Shown one piece after another: positions 15,694-25,053 of a DNA stretch of 64,000 bases; the first letter of the stretch is position 1; each line of letters starts with the position of its first letter. This DNA is from Segniliparus sp051660745 (GTDB taxonomy: Bacteria > Actinomycetota > Actinomycetes > Mycobacteriales > Mycobacteriaceae): positions 372,001 through 436,000 of the forward strand of contig NZ_JBOFQF010000028.1 in assembly GCF_051660745.1 (NCBI RefSeq), read 5' to 3'. The position numbers and the translations under genes were made by a program. The notes under the pieces were generated by a model that searched no databases, was not told where the DNA came from, and was given only the letters and a program-made list of their open reading frames with translations.

Positions 15694-18235
15694 GGCTGCC
15701 TGCCTCCATGTTCGCGGCCGGCTTGTCGCCGGAGCGGATCGGGACCAGCGGCAACGGCACGAGCGGCAAGGCCGACTGGAATTGCGCCGGAGATTTCGGC
15801 TCGGCGCGCTCCAGCCAGGGGTCGCGGTATCCGTCCACCGATTGCTGCATACGCGCCTCGAGCCCCTCGCAGATTCCTTCCGCGTCCTCGACCAAGAGCC
15901 GCTTGAGCTCGTCCAGGCCGACGCGTGGCACCCAGGTGTAGGTGCGCTCCAGCCATTTCGCGTCCTCGCGGTAGTGCTGGATGAACCGGCTCGCGACGAC
16001 GAGCACCTCCTCGGCGGAGCCGACGGTGGCCAGGAGGTCGCCCTTGCGGATATGCGCCCCGGCCGCTCCGCCGACGTAGATCTCCCATCGGCCGTCGCCG
16101 ACCGCGACGACGCCGAAGTCCTTGCACAGCGCCTCCGAGCAGTTCCGGGGGCATCCGGCGACGGCGAGTTTGAGTTTCGCGGGGGTTTCGAGGCCTTGGA
16201 AGCGCTCCTCGATCTTGATCCCGAGGCCGGTGGAGTCGTCGAGGCCGAAGCGGCAGAAATCGCGCCCGACACAGGTCTTCACCGTGCGGAAGCTCTTCCC
16301 GTAGGCGTACCCGGACGGCATGCCCAGGTCGCCCCAGACCTTCGGCAGGTCTTCTTTTTTGATCCCCAGCAGGTCGATGCGCTGCCCGCCGGTCACCTTG
16401 ACCATGGGGACGTTGTACTTGTCCGCCACATCGGCGATCTTGCGCAGCTGGTCGGGCGTGGTGACCCCGCCCTTCATCTGCGGCACCACCGAGAACGTGC
16501 CGTCCTTCTGGATATTGGCGTGCACCCGGTCGTTGATGAACAACGCGCCGCGCTCGTCCACCCAGTCCGGGCCCCACACCATCCGCAGGAGCGAGGCGAG
16601 CGCCATCTTCGCCGAGGCGTCCTCCCCGTTCGGGGCGAGCGCCGCGAAGACCTGCGAGACCGCCCGCAGGTCGCGGGCCCTGACCTCCTCGAAGAGCTGG
16701 GCTTTCGTCAGCGGGATGCACGGCACGTAGTAGTCGGCGGCTGGGTCGGCGGTGAGCGCGCCGCCCGCCGCGCACGCCACGATGTCGGCGACCAGGCCCT
16801 TGCAGGAGCCGCAGCCCTTCCCCGCGCGGGTCTTCGCGACCACCTCGCCGAGCGAGGTCGCGCCCGCCTCGACGCACGCGACGATGTGCCCCTTGGTGAC
16901 GCCGTTGCAGTTGCAGACCTGGGCGTCGTCGGCGAGCTCGGCGGCCCCGGCCGCAGCGGAGGGCGTCCCCATGTCGAAGAGCATGCTGATGCGCTCCTCC
17001 GGCAGGGCCACCTTGTCGTCGAACGCCTGGGAGAGGAAGCCGACCTTGCTCACATCGCCGAGGAGCATGGCGCCGATGAGCTTCCCGTCGCGGACCACGA
17101 CGGATTTGTAGGTGCCGCTCTTGGGCTCGTAGAACTGGACGAACTCGTCGTCCGGGCGCTCCGGGCCCTTCACGCCCATCGCGGCGACGTCGACGCCTGC
17201 CACTTTGAGCTTGGTGGTCAGGCGCGAACCGTGGTACGCGGCCTTCGGGTCCTTCCCGGTGAGGTGCTCGGCGAGGACGATCGCCTGCTCCCACACCGGC
17301 GCGACGAGGCCGAAGGTCTCGCCCCGGTGCTGGCAGCATTCGCCGATCGCGTAGATCGACCCCTCGTCCTCGCAGCGCATCTGGTCGTCGACGACGACTC
17401 CGCGCTCGACGACGAGCCCGGCGGAGCGGGCCAGCTCGGTGTTCGGGCGGATGCCCGCCGCGACCACCACCATGTCGGCGGGGATGACCTCGCCGTCTTG
17501 GAACTGCACGCCGGTGATCTCGTCCTGCTCGTCGCGCACGACTGCGGTGGTGCGCGCCGAGGTGCGCACCACGATGCCGAGCTCTTCGATCCGGGACCGC
17601 AGGATCGACCCGCCGCGCTCGTCGAGCTGCTGGTTCATCAAGTGGCCGGGGGAGTGCACGACGGTCACGTCCAGGCCCTGGGTCTGCAGGCCGTACGCGG
17701 CTTCGAGGCCAAGGAGGCCTCCGCCGACCACGACGACGGTCGTGCGGTCGCGGGAGGACGCGAGGTCGAGCATGCCGTTGGTGTCGGCGATGGTCCGGAA
17801 GCCGAAGACCCCTCTGCCGAGCCTGCCGTCCGCCTCGCGGAGCCCGTCCATGTTGGGGTAGAAGACATTGCTGCCGGTCGCGACGACGAGGACGTCGTAG
17901 GGGATCTCCCGGTCGCTCTCGCAGACGACGGTCTTGCCAAACCGGTCGATCTTCACCGCGCGGTCCCCGGCGTAGAGGCGCACGCCGTGCTCGCGGTACC
18001 AGCTCATCGGGTTGAGGAAGAAGTCCTCGCTCTCCAGCGTCGTCTCGCCGGAGAGCACATGCGAGAGCATGATGCGGTTGTAGTTGCCGTAGGGCTCGTC
18101 GCCGATCATCGTGATCTCGAAGAGGTCCGAGCCGCCCCGCGCGATGATCTCCTCGGCGGCGCGGGCCCCCGCCATGCCGTTGCCGATCACGACGAGCTTG
18201 CGCCGCTGGTCGGATTGCTGGTTCTGCGCTGTCAC
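15686..18235 (-). CDS. nirB: nitrite reductase (NADH) large subunit
   Basis: Reduces nitrite to ammonium with NADH, nitrogen assimilation, cytoplasm. 849 residues, full length. N-terminal FAD/NAD domain (VVIGNGMAGARAAEEII; VVVVGGGLLGLEAAYGL), a BFD-like [2Fe-2S] domain (VCNCNGVTKGHIV...GCGSCKG), the ferredoxin-like half domain, and the sirohaem/[4Fe-4S] motif TCVGRDFCRFG...AGCPRNCSEALCKD. Start GTG 18235 lies within the 3' end of the upstream small gene's stop context, three bases after it. Followed directly by nirD. Confidence 0.96.
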   Translation of the reverse strand: MTAQNQQSDQRRKLVVIGNGMAGARAAEEIIARGGSDLFEITMIGDEPYGNYNRIMLSHVLSGETTLESEDFFLNPMSWYREHGVRLYAGDRAVKIDRFGKTVVCESDREIPYDVLVVATGSNVFYPNMDGLREADGRLGRGVFGFRTIADTNGMLDLASSRDRTTVVVVGGGLLGLEAAYGLQTQGLDVTVVHSPGHLMNQQLDERGGSILRSRIEELGIVVRTSARTTAVVRDEQDEITGVQFQDGEVIPADMVVVAAGIRPNTELARSAGLVVERGVVVDDQMRCEDEGSIYAIGECCQHRGETFGLVAPVWEQAIVLAEHLTGKDPKAAYHGSRLTTKLKVAGVDVAAMGVKGPERPDDEFVQFYEPKSGTYKSVVVRDGKLIGAMLLGDVSKVGFLSQAFDDKVALPEERISMLFDMGTPSAAAGAAELADDAQVCNCNGVTKGHIVACVEAGATSLGEVVAKTRAGKGCGSCKGLVADIVACAAGGALTADPAADYYVPCIPLTKAQLFEEVRARDLRAVSQVFAALAPNGEDASAKMALASLLRMVWGPDWVDERGALFINDRVHANIQKDGTFSVVPQMKGGVTTPDQLRKIADVADKYNVPMVKVTGGQRIDLLGIKKEDLPKVWGDLGMPSGYAYGKSFRTVKTCVGRDFCRFGLDDSTGLGIKIEERFQGLETPAKLKLAVAGCPRNCSEALCKDFGVVAVGDGRWEIYVGGAAGAHIRKGDLLATVGSAEEVLVVASRFIQHYREDAKWLERTYTWVPRVGLDELKRLLVEDAEGICEGLEARMQQSVDGYRDPWLERAEPKSPAQFQSALPLVPLPLVPIRSGDKPAANMEAGSRG

Positions 18236-18237
18236 GG

Positions 18238-18585
18238 TCAGACCTCCATGAGTCCGAAGTCGACGACGATCTCGCCCGCAGTGCCCGCGGGCGCCGCGAC
18301 GACGAGTTCGAGCCTGGAATCCGGGTCGACGTCTTCGACGACCCGCAACGGGATGTTCACCCCCGAGCGGGCGCCCATGGGGAAGTGGCGCATCGGGGCC
18401 CCGTCGCGCCAGAGCGAGACGACGACGAGCTCGTCCGTGGAGTTGCCGCCCCGGAAATACAGCGGCTGGGCCGTGGTCCCCGGGGGCACGGTGTAGACCA
18501 AGGCGGGGTCGATGAGGGCAGGTTTCGAGAGGCCCTCGCCGGAGAACGGAAAAACGCCTTGGAGAAATTTCGGGGTGCTCGCCAT
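18238..18585 (-). CDS. conserved hypothetical protein preceding nirB
   Basis: A 115-residue protein: MASTPKFLQGVFPFSGEGLSKPALIDPALVYTVPPGTTAQPLYFRGGNSTDELVVVSLWRDG and a beta-rich C-terminus (LELVVAAPAGTAGEIVVDFGLMEV). No known domain; the composition suggests an all-beta fold. Start ATG 18585; an ATG at 18618 would add 11 Arg/His-rich residues and is less likely. It ends two bases before nirB, so it is the first gene of the nir operon and may help nitrite reductase assembly or nitrite handling, which is inference from position. Confidence 0.65.
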   Translation of the reverse strand: MASTPKFLQGVFPFSGEGLSKPALIDPALVYTVPPGTTAQPLYFRGGNSTDELVVVSLWRDGAPMRHFPMGARSGVNIPLRVVEDVDPDSRLELVVAAPAGTAGEIVVDFGLMEV

Positions 18586-18828
18586 AGTCTCCGAGGGTCG
18601 TCGGCGGTGGTGACGCAACCACTACGCCTATGTTATCGAGTCATCAACAAGATCTCAGCGCCTCGCGCCGAGGGCTGTGCGGGCAAACCCCGGGCTCCTC
18701 TCGGAGCGGTCGCGCCGTCGTGGGGGCAGAAGTCTCGACGATCCGCGCGACCCCTGTGTGCAATAATGGGCGAAGTTCTATCGACTAGGGCGACATGCCT
18801 GGTCAAGAGGGTGAAGGAGCTTGATCGC

Positions 18829-19485
18829 ATGACTGGACCGTACGGCCCGTCAAACCCGTATGGGGCCCCAGGAGGCAATCCCGGCAACCCGTACGGCCAG
18901 CCCCAGCAGCCCCCGTCGCCCTACGGCGGCAGCCCTTATGGCGGGCAGCCGCAGCAGCCCCCGTCGCCGTACGGCCAGCCGCAGCAGCCTGGGCCGTACG
19001 GGCAGCCGCAGCAGGCTCCGTCGCCCTATGGCCAGCCGCAGCAGCGGCCGTACGGGCAGCCGCAGCAGGCTCCGTCGCCCTATGGCCAGCCGCAGCAGCC
19101 TGGGCCGTACGGGCAGCCGGGGTTCGGGGCTCCGCAGCAACAAGGCGGGGGAGCGCTCAAAGGCGTCCTCATCGGGGTCGGCGTCCTCGTCTTCGTCGGC
19201 GTCCTCGGGTTCGTCGGGCTCTGGTTCTTCGGCAGGCAGAAGGTGCTCGACACCAGCCAAGCGGCCAAGGACGTGAAGGGCGTCCTCACGGCCGCCGCGC
19301 CGAACGGATACGGCGAAACCAACATCACCGATGTGAAATGCCCCGATCTCGGCAGCGTCATCAAGGTGGAGAAGGACAGCACGTTCACCTGCTCCTTGAA
19401 GAAGGACGGCAAGCAGACCACGGTGAAGGCCAAGTTCACCAACGACGACGGCGACTACCAGGTTGGTCCGGCGGATCAGCCGTAA
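18829..19485 (+). CDS. proline/glutamine-repeat membrane protein with DUF4333 domain
   Basis: 218 residues: an N-terminal cytoplasmic region of about 100 residues made of PYGQPQQ-type repeats, one membrane segment (LKGVLIGVGVLVFVGVLGFVGLWFF) and an extracellular DUF4333 domain (VLDTSQAAKDVKGVLTAAAPN, VKCPDLGSVIKVEKDSTFTCSLKKDGKQ) with two conserved cysteines. The same layout is seen in mycobacterial proteins of unknown role at the cell envelope. AAGGAG stands eight bases before ATG 18829. The 3' end overlaps the convergent exonuclease gene by ten bases. Confidence 0.85.
   Translation: MTGPYGPSNPYGAPGGNPGNPYGQPQQPPSPYGGSPYGGQPQQPPSPYGQPQQPGPYGQPQQAPSPYGQPQQRPYGQPQQAPSPYGQPQQPGPYGQPGFGAPQQQGGGALKGVLIGVGVLVFVGVLGFVGLWFFGRQKVLDTSQAAKDVKGVLTAAAPNGYGETNITDVKCPDLGSVIKVEKDSTFTCSLKKDGKQTTVKAKFTNDDGDYQVGPADQP
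18845..19125 (+). repeat. tandem PYGQPQQ-coding repeats
   Basis: Degenerate 21- to 48-base units encoding SPYGQPQQ / GPYGQPQQ recur about eight times within the coding sequence. One near-identical unit (PYGQPQQAPSPYGQPQQ) appears twice, around 19000-19047 and 19050-19098, which favours slippage and length variation. Confidence 0.8.
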
Positions 19486-20435
19486 AGGGCTTCGAGCAAT
19501 CGGCGCGCGGACGCGCCCGCCCCGAGCTCCTCGGCGAGCGCTGTGTACCGCGCCAGGTCTGCGGGCTGGGACGAGATCGCGTCGTCGCGGTCCAATCGGA
19601 CCGGGGCGTCCTCGCGGGTGAGGACCACGCGCACCGCCCGGTCGATGTAGTCCTCAGCGGCGACGAGCGCGCCCTCGACACGGGCAGAGGCGGCTTTGGC
19701 CGAGGACACCTCGCCGCGTTTGGCGGCTTCGAGCGCGGCTGCGAGGCTGCCGAATGCGCTGACCAGCTTCGACGCGGTCTTCTCGCCGACTCCGGCCACG
19801 CCGGGGAGCCCGTCTGACGGGTCGCCCCGCAACACCGCCAGCTCCGCGTACGCGACTCCTGCCCGTTCGAGCGGCACGCCGTAGCGGTCGGCGACCTCGG
19901 CGGGCCCGAACAACTCCGACTTCGCCACGCCGCGCCCGATATAGCGCACTCGGACAGGCGCCGGGTCGTCGGCGACCAGTTGCAGAAGATCTCGGTCGCC
20001 GGTCACGACGACGACGCCGTCGCGGCGCTCTCGGGCCGCGAGCGTCGCGATGACATCGTCTGCCTCGAAGCCGTCCGCGCCTGCGGTGGCGACCCCGGCC
20101 GCGTCGAGCAGCGCGAGGATCATGCCGACCTGGGGTCCCAGCGACTCCGGCTCCGCCTCGCCGGGGCCCGCGCCCGCAGCGTCGGGATCGCCGCCGGGGG
20201 CGACGCGGTGCGCCTTGTACTCGGGCAGGAGCTCCACCCGGAATCTCGGGCGCCAATCGAGGTCGAGGCACACGGCCAGCCGTTTCGGGCCGTCGCGCTC
20301 GACGAGCGCGGCGAGCATGTCGCAAAAGCCTCGGACGGCGTTGACCGGGCGGCCGTCCGGCGACGTGATCGACTCGGGCAAAGCGTAAAAAGCGCGGAAC
20401 CACAAGCCAGCGGCGTCCACGAGCATCAGTGACAT
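19476..20435 (-). CDS. 5'-3' exonuclease (DNA polymerase I exonuclease-like)
   Basis: Stand-alone FEN/PolI-type 5' nuclease, 319 residues. LMLVDAAGLWFRAFYALPE, CLDLDWRPRFRVELLPEYKAHR, ADGFEADDVIATLA, VVVTGDRDLLQLV, LRGDPSDGLPGVAGVGEKTASKLV (helix-hairpin-helix) carry the metal-binding acidic residues. Acts in DNA repair and removal of RNA primers or flaps. ATG 20435 follows CAGACT by seven bases. Matches Rv2090 of M. tuberculosis by type and by its DUF4333 neighbour. Confidence 0.9.
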   Translation of the reverse strand: MSLMLVDAAGLWFRAFYALPESITSPDGRPVNAVRGFCDMLAALVERDGPKRLAVCLDLDWRPRFRVELLPEYKAHRVAPGGDPDAAGAGPGEAEPESLGPQVGMILALLDAAGVATAGADGFEADDVIATLAARERRDGVVVVTGDRDLLQLVADDPAPVRVRYIGRGVAKSELFGPAEVADRYGVPLERAGVAYAELAVLRGDPSDGLPGVAGVGEKTASKLVSAFGSLAAALEAAKRGEVSSAKAASARVEGALVAAEDYIDRAVRVVLTREDAPVRLDRDDAISSQPADLARYTALAEELGAGASARRLLEALYG

Positions 20436-20463
20436 GGCTCCGAGTCTGGCACACTGGATGTTC

Positions 20464-22062
20464 GTGTCCACCGAACTGTCCACCACCGTCTTCTACGGCG
20501 GACGAGTCCACAGCCCGACGGCTCCGGAAGCGACCGCGATCGCCGTCCAAGACGGCCGGGTGGCCTGGCTCGGCGAGGACCGCGCGGCGCGGGAGCTGTT
20601 CCCGCAGGCGCACCTCGTCCCGCTCGACGGCGCGTTCGTGGCGCCGGGGTTCGTGGACGCGCACGTCCACCTCGCCGACGCGGGCCTCGCTTTCGCGGCC
20701 CGAGGGCTCGGCGGAGCGGTCTCGCGGGCCGAGGCCTTGCGGGCGTACGGGGCCGACGCGCGGCGCAAGGCGGGCGAGCTGGTCTGGCTTGGGACATGGG
20801 ACGAGTCGAAATGGGATGTGCCCGAGCCGCCGACGACCGACGAGCTCGAAGCCGTCGCGCCGGGCGCCATGGTGTACAGCCCGAGGGTGGACGTGCATTC
20901 CGCCGCCGCTTCCGCCGCGCTTCGCGCCGCTGTTCCCGGGCTCGCCCAGGCCAAGGGTTTCCACCCGCAGGCCCCGCTGACCGGCGAGGCGCACCATTTG
21001 GTGCGGGCGGCGGCCAAGGCGCTGCTGTCCGCGCAGCAGCGCGCGGCGGCGCGGCAGACCGCGCTCGACCACGCGCTCGCCCGAGGCGTGGTCGAGGTCC
21101 ACGAGTGCGCGGGCCCCGAGATCTCCAGCAAGGAGGACCTGGCGGCGCTCCTCGGGGCCGAGCACCCCGTCGCGCGCGTCGGCTACTGGGGCGAAGCCGT
21201 CGAAACAGCCGACCAGGCCCGCGAGTTGCTCGCCGAGACCGGAGCCGCAGGCCTCGCGGGCGACCTCTTTGTCGACGGCTCGCTCGGGTCGGGCACCGCG
21301 TGGCTTTCCGAGCCCTACCTCTCGACCGGCGGGCACGGCAACGCGTATCTCAGCCCCGAGGCGGTCGAGGCGCATGTGCGGGCGACCACGGAGGCGGGCG
21401 TGCCAGCGGGTTTCCACGTGATCGGCGACGCGGCCATGGCTGCGGTCGTCCGGGCCTTCGGCGCGGTGGCAGCCGATGTCGGCGGCCCCGCCCTCGCCCG
21501 GTGCGGACACCGCTTGGAGCATGCCGAGATGACGACTGCGGAGCACGCCCGGCTGCTGGGGCAATGGGGGGTGGCCGCGAGCATGCAGCCGCTCTTCGAC
21601 GCGCTCTGGGGCGGACCGGGCGGGATGTACGAAGGACGCCTCGGCGCGGAGCGGGCCAGCAGGCTGAACGATTTCGCGCAACTCGCGTCGGCGGGGGTGG
21701 TGCTGGCGTTCGGCTCGGACGCGCCGGTCACCGACGTCGACCCGTGGGCTTGGGTCCGCGCGGCGGCGAACCACCACCGGCCCGAGTCGAGGATCTCGGC
21801 GCGAGCCGCGTTCCTCGCGGCCACCAGGGGCGGGCGGCGCGCCGCAGGCAGCAGGGACCAGTTCGCCGGGACGCTCGTCCCGGGGGCGGGGGCGACGTTC
21901 GCGGTGTGGTCGGTCGAGGGGTACGCCGAGGCCGGGCCGGGCCGGGCGAACAGCTGGTCCACAGACCGGCGCACACATCAGGCCCCGCTGCCGGATCTGT
22001 CCGCAGGCGCTCCGTCGTGCAAGATGGTCGTTGTGGACGGAGATGTCGCGCATGCGATTTAA
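20464..22062 (+). CDS. YtcJ/AepA-like metal-dependent amidohydrolase
   Basis: Amidohydrolase superfamily, 532 residues. The N-terminal beta-sandwich piece (TTVFYGGRVHSPTAPEATAIAVQDGRVAWLG) leads to the metal motif FVAPGFVDAHVHLADAG; later ligands are in FHVIGDAAMAAV, HRLEHAEMT and FGSDAPVTDVDPWAW. Substrate unknown; the family hydrolyses amide bonds of small molecules. GTG 20464 lies eight bases after CACACT; an ATG at 20458 is the alternative. It is divergent from the exonuclease gene with a very short shared promoter. Confidence 0.85.
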   Translation: MSTELSTTVFYGGRVHSPTAPEATAIAVQDGRVAWLGEDRAARELFPQAHLVPLDGAFVAPGFVDAHVHLADAGLAFAARGLGGAVSRAEALRAYGADARRKAGELVWLGTWDESKWDVPEPPTTDELEAVAPGAMVYSPRVDVHSAAASAALRAAVPGLAQAKGFHPQAPLTGEAHHLVRAAAKALLSAQQRAAARQTALDHALARGVVEVHECAGPEISSKEDLAALLGAEHPVARVGYWGEAVETADQARELLAETGAAGLAGDLFVDGSLGSGTAWLSEPYLSTGGHGNAYLSPEAVEAHVRATTEAGVPAGFHVIGDAAMAAVVRAFGAVAADVGGPALARCGHRLEHAEMTTAEHARLLGQWGVAASMQPLFDALWGGPGGMYEGRLGAERASRLNDFAQLASAGVVLAFGSDAPVTDVDPWAWVRAAANHHRPESRISARAAFLAATRGGRRAAGSRDQFAGTLVPGAGATFAVWSVEGYAEAGPGRANSWSTDRRTHQAPLPDLSAGAPSCKMVVVDGDVAHAI

Positions 22063-23773
22063 CATTCCCACCGCCCAGACCGCGATCTCCGGCGTTGTCG
22101 GCTCCTCGCGTACCCCGGCTCGTTCCTCGCCGTCTTCGTACGCCACGTCGCCTGCCGCCTTGAATCTCATCCGTCTGGATCGGCGGGGCTTTCAGTGGGG
22201 TGTGCGCACGATTGGCTCCGCGCTGAGCGGCTACGGGCTCGCCGACACCTTCCCGCCGCACGACAAGCTGTGGTGGGCCGCCCCGGTCTTCCTCGCGTTC
22301 TTCTTCATCCTGCTCCGGCCGGAACTGCGCGGCGCGCGGCGACGGCTGACCGGCTTTTGGTCCGGCTACGCCTTCGGATTCGGGTTCTTCGCGCCGCTCC
22401 TCTCGTGGACGGGAATCTTCGTCGGCAGCGGTCCCTGGCTCGCCCTCTGCGCCTTCCTGTCGCTGTACACAGGACTGTTCGGCTGGATCGCGGTGCGGCT
22501 CTGGGAGGTGAAGTTCTGGCCGTTCTTCGTCGCGAGCGCATGGACGGCGTGCGAGTGGCTGCGGGGCAGCTGGCCGTTCGGCGGCTTCCCGTGGGGGCGG
22601 CTCGCGTTCGGCCAGGCGGGGGGTTGGCTCGCCCCGGCGGCGACGCTCGGCGGCGCGAGCTTCCTCTCGTTCGTTGTGGCGTTGATCGCCGCCGGGCTCG
22701 CGCGGGGCATCCCGGACAAACGTCCGGGGCGGGCATGGGGCGTGTTCGCGGCGACCGCCGCCGTGCTGCTCGGCTGCGTCCTCGTCGGCAAGGCGGCACA
22801 GCCCGACCCCGACGGCGGTCGGCGGCTCGAAGTCGCGGCGGTCCAGGGCGGGGTGCCCAAGCTCGGCCTCGACTTCAACGACCGGCCGACGGCGGTGCTC
22901 ATGATGCATGTGGACGAGTCGCTCCGGCTCGCGGGCCAGGAGCAAGCCGGGGCCGCGCCGAAAGCGCAGCTGGTGGTCTGGCCGGAGAACGCCTCCGACA
23001 TCGACCCTGTGGTCTACCCGTGGGCGGGGGACCGGATCACCGGGGCCGCGCAGGCCTTGGGCGCGCCGATCCTGGTCGGCACGCTCGACACCTCGGACGA
23101 GGCGGCGCCGCACAACACCGTGCTGGTCTGGGACCCGCAGTCGGGACCGGTGGACCGCCACGACAAAATCATCCTCCAGCCGTTCGGGGAGTACCTGCCG
23201 ATGCGCGGCTTCTTCCGGTTGTTCTCCCCATACGCCGACCGGGCGGGCAGGTTCGTCCCCGGCACGGGGGACGGCGTGGTCCGGGCCCCGGTCGCGAAGG
23301 GCGGCCAGGTCCCTGTCGGGGTCGCCACCTGCTACGAGGTGATCTTCGACCGCGCGCTGGTCGGCGCTGTGCGGAACGGGGCGCAGATCATCGCGGTGCC
23401 GACCAACAATGCGACGTTCGGCGACAGCGACATGACCTACCAGCAATTGGCGGCCTCGCGGATCCGCGCGGTCGAGCTGGGCCGCTCGGTCGTGGTGGCG
23501 GCGACGACCGGGGTCTCGGCGATCATCCTCCCCGACGGGCGCATGGTCGCCGAGACGGGCAAGATCAAGCCCGCATGGCTGGCCGCCGACGTGCCGTTGC
23601 GCTCGGAGCGAACCCCCGCCACCTATGTGCTGCCCTGGCTGGACGGCCTCCTCCTCGCGTTCACGTTCGCTGGTTTCGTCCTTGGGATTCGACGCGGTAG
23701 GCTGGCCCAATCCACTGGGCTGGCCCAGTCCACAGAGCAAGCTGAAGAGCCGCTTGAGCTCGCAGAGAAGTAG
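22052..23773 (+). CDS. lnt: apolipoprotein N-acyltransferase
   Basis: Adds the third acyl chain to diacylglyceryl lipoproteins in the plasma membrane. About 573 residues: six N-terminal membrane segments (e.g. WWAAPVFLAFFFILL, FGFGFFAPLLSWTGIFVG), then a nitrilase domain with the catalytic Glu in VVWPENAS (about 312), Lys in RHDKIILQPFGEYLP (about 372) and Cys in GVATCYEV (about 427), and a last membrane segment. ATG 22052 has GGAG nine bases ahead; ATG 22043 and TTG 22031 are possible. The start overlaps the amidohydrolase 3' end. In M. tuberculosis this domain is fused to Ppm1; here they are two genes. Confidence 0.92.
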   Translation: MRFNIPTAQTAISGVVGSSRTPARSSPSSYATSPAALNLIRLDRRGFQWGVRTIGSALSGYGLADTFPPHDKLWWAAPVFLAFFFILLRPELRGARRRLTGFWSGYAFGFGFFAPLLSWTGIFVGSGPWLALCAFLSLYTGLFGWIAVRLWEVKFWPFFVASAWTACEWLRGSWPFGGFPWGRLAFGQAGGWLAPAATLGGASFLSFVVALIAAGLARGIPDKRPGRAWGVFAATAAVLLGCVLVGKAAQPDPDGGRRLEVAAVQGGVPKLGLDFNDRPTAVLMMHVDESLRLAGQEQAGAAPKAQLVVWPENASDIDPVVYPWAGDRITGAAQALGAPILVGTLDTSDEAAPHNTVLVWDPQSGPVDRHDKIILQPFGEYLPMRGFFRLFSPYADRAGRFVPGTGDGVVRAPVAKGGQVPVGVATCYEVIFDRALVGAVRNGAQIIAVPTNNATFGDSDMTYQQLAASRIRAVELGRSVVVAATTGVSAIILPDGRMVAETGKIKPAWLAADVPLRSERTPATYVLPWLDGLLLAFTFAGFVLGIRRGRLAQSTGLAQSTEQAEEPLELAEK

Positions 23774-23780
23774 GAAGAGC

Positions 23781-24518
23781 ATGACGCCCAAAGCGACTGG
23801 TCGGACGTTGGTGATCGTCCCCACCTATAACGAGCGGGAGAACATCGTCCGCATCCTTCCGCGCCTGTTCGCGGCGAACCCGGACGTCGAGGCGTTGGTG
23901 GTGGACGACGGCAGCCCGGACGGGACTGGGCAGATCGTGGACGAGCTGGCGAAGGACGAGCCCCGGCTGAACGTGATGCACCGCACCGGGAAGGGCGGGC
24001 TCGGCTCCGCGTATATCGCGGGCTTCCGGTGGGGGCTCGAGCGCGGCTTCGCGGTGCTCGTCGAGATGGACGCGGACGGCAGCCACGCTCCGGAGCAGCT
24101 CCCGCGATTGCTCGACAAGGTCGAGGCGGGCGCGGACCTCGTCATCGGCTCGCGCTACGTGCCGGGCGGGACCGTGGTGAACTGGCCGAAGCAGCGCGAA
24201 GTGCTCTCGCGCGGCGCGAACGTCTACGCGCGACTGGTGCTCGGCACCCACGTGAAAGACATCACCGGCGGATTCCGCGCGTACCGGGCCGAGGTGCTCC
24301 GCAAGATCGACCTCGACGCGGTGGAGTCGCGCGGCTATTGCTTCCAGATCGACCTGGCGTGGCGGGCCCAGCAGGCTGGCTTCACCGTCGCGGAAGCGCC
24401 CATCACCTTCACCGAGCGCGAGATCGGCTACTCGAAGATGAGCAAAGACATCGTCTTCGAGGCCTTTTTCAAAGTGGCCCGTTGGGGCTTCGACCACCGG
24501 TTCGGCGGGCGGCGCTAG
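23781..24518 (+). CDS. ppm1: polyprenol monophosphomannose synthase
   Basis: GT2-family glycosyltransferase making polyprenyl-phosphate-mannose, the mannose donor for lipomannan/lipoarabinomannan and protein O-mannosylation. 245 residues. IVPTYNERENI, the acidic motifs VVDDGSPDGTG and VEMDADGSHAPEQL (DxD), VIGSRYVPGG, and SRGYCFQIDLAWRA. No C-terminal membrane anchor, as in the mycobacterial catalytic domain, which needs Lnt-type membrane partner. Follows lnt by seven bases with GGAAGAG before the ATG. Confidence 0.93.
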   Translation: MTPKATGRTLVIVPTYNERENIVRILPRLFAANPDVEALVVDDGSPDGTGQIVDELAKDEPRLNVMHRTGKGGLGSAYIAGFRWGLERGFAVLVEMDADGSHAPEQLPRLLDKVEAGADLVIGSRYVPGGTVVNWPKQREVLSRGANVYARLVLGTHVKDITGGFRAYRAEVLRKIDLDAVESRGYCFQIDLAWRAQQAGFTVAEAPITFTEREIGYSKMSKDIVFEAFFKVARWGFDHRFGGRR

Positions 24519-24572
24519 GCCTGCCCGCCCGGCGACGGGTTGGGAAGCCGGATCGGATTCCGGCGACCCGGG

Positions 24573-24920
24573 TCAGACTCCGGTGACCCGGCGTTTCTGC
24601 TTCAAGAATTCGAGCCGCTCTTTCAGGAGCTCTTCCAGCTCGTCGGTGGTGCGGCGCTCCAGCAGCATGTCCCAGTGGGTGCGCGGCGGCTTCTGCTTTT
24701 TGACCTCGACGTTCTCGTCGCCCTCGATGAGGTAGCCCTCCTGGCCGTTTTTGCACAGCCAGGTCGGCGGGATCTCGGCGTCGTCAGCGAAGGGGACGAG
24801 GAACTCCTCGTTGTTCTCGGTGCGGTACTTCGCCATCCGCCTGGGCGCGAGGTCGTGGTTCCGATCGGTCTCGTAGCTCACCGCTCCGAGCCTTGATCCG
24901 CGCAACACTCGATCAGCCAT
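24573..24920 (-). CDS. rbpA: RNA polymerase-binding protein RbpA
   Basis: Actinobacterial transcription factor that binds RNA polymerase and primary sigma factors and stabilises open complexes. 115 residues starting MADRVLRGSRLGAVSYETDR, with the zinc-ribbon-like core (EEFLVPFADDAEIPPTWLCKNGQEGYL; one of the usual Cys positions appears replaced) and the C-terminal sigma-interaction helix HWDMLLERRTTDELEELLKERLEFLKQKR. GAGGAG lies nine bases before ATG 24920; ATG 24929 is closer than usable. Convergent with ppm1. Confidence 0.94.
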   Translation of the reverse strand: MADRVLRGSRLGAVSYETDRNHDLAPRRMAKYRTENNEEFLVPFADDAEIPPTWLCKNGQEGYLIEGDENVEVKKQKPPRTHWDMLLERRTTDELEELLKERLEFLKQKRRVTGV

Positions 24921-25053
24921 GTCCGTCATCTCCTCGTTCTGCGCCGGGCTCGTTCTGCATTGGGCGCCTGCGCCGCAGTGCCCCATTATGCCATAATCCG
25001 GTGAACGGCGCTGCTCCGTGAGTTATTCCCGGGGCGCAGAGCCCGGGCTTTGC

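Noticed and set aside
15413..18496. 1027-codon open frame opposite nirB
   Set aside because: Translation is composition-driven and motif-free, whereas the other strand encodes a complete nitrite reductase with all cofactor motifs.
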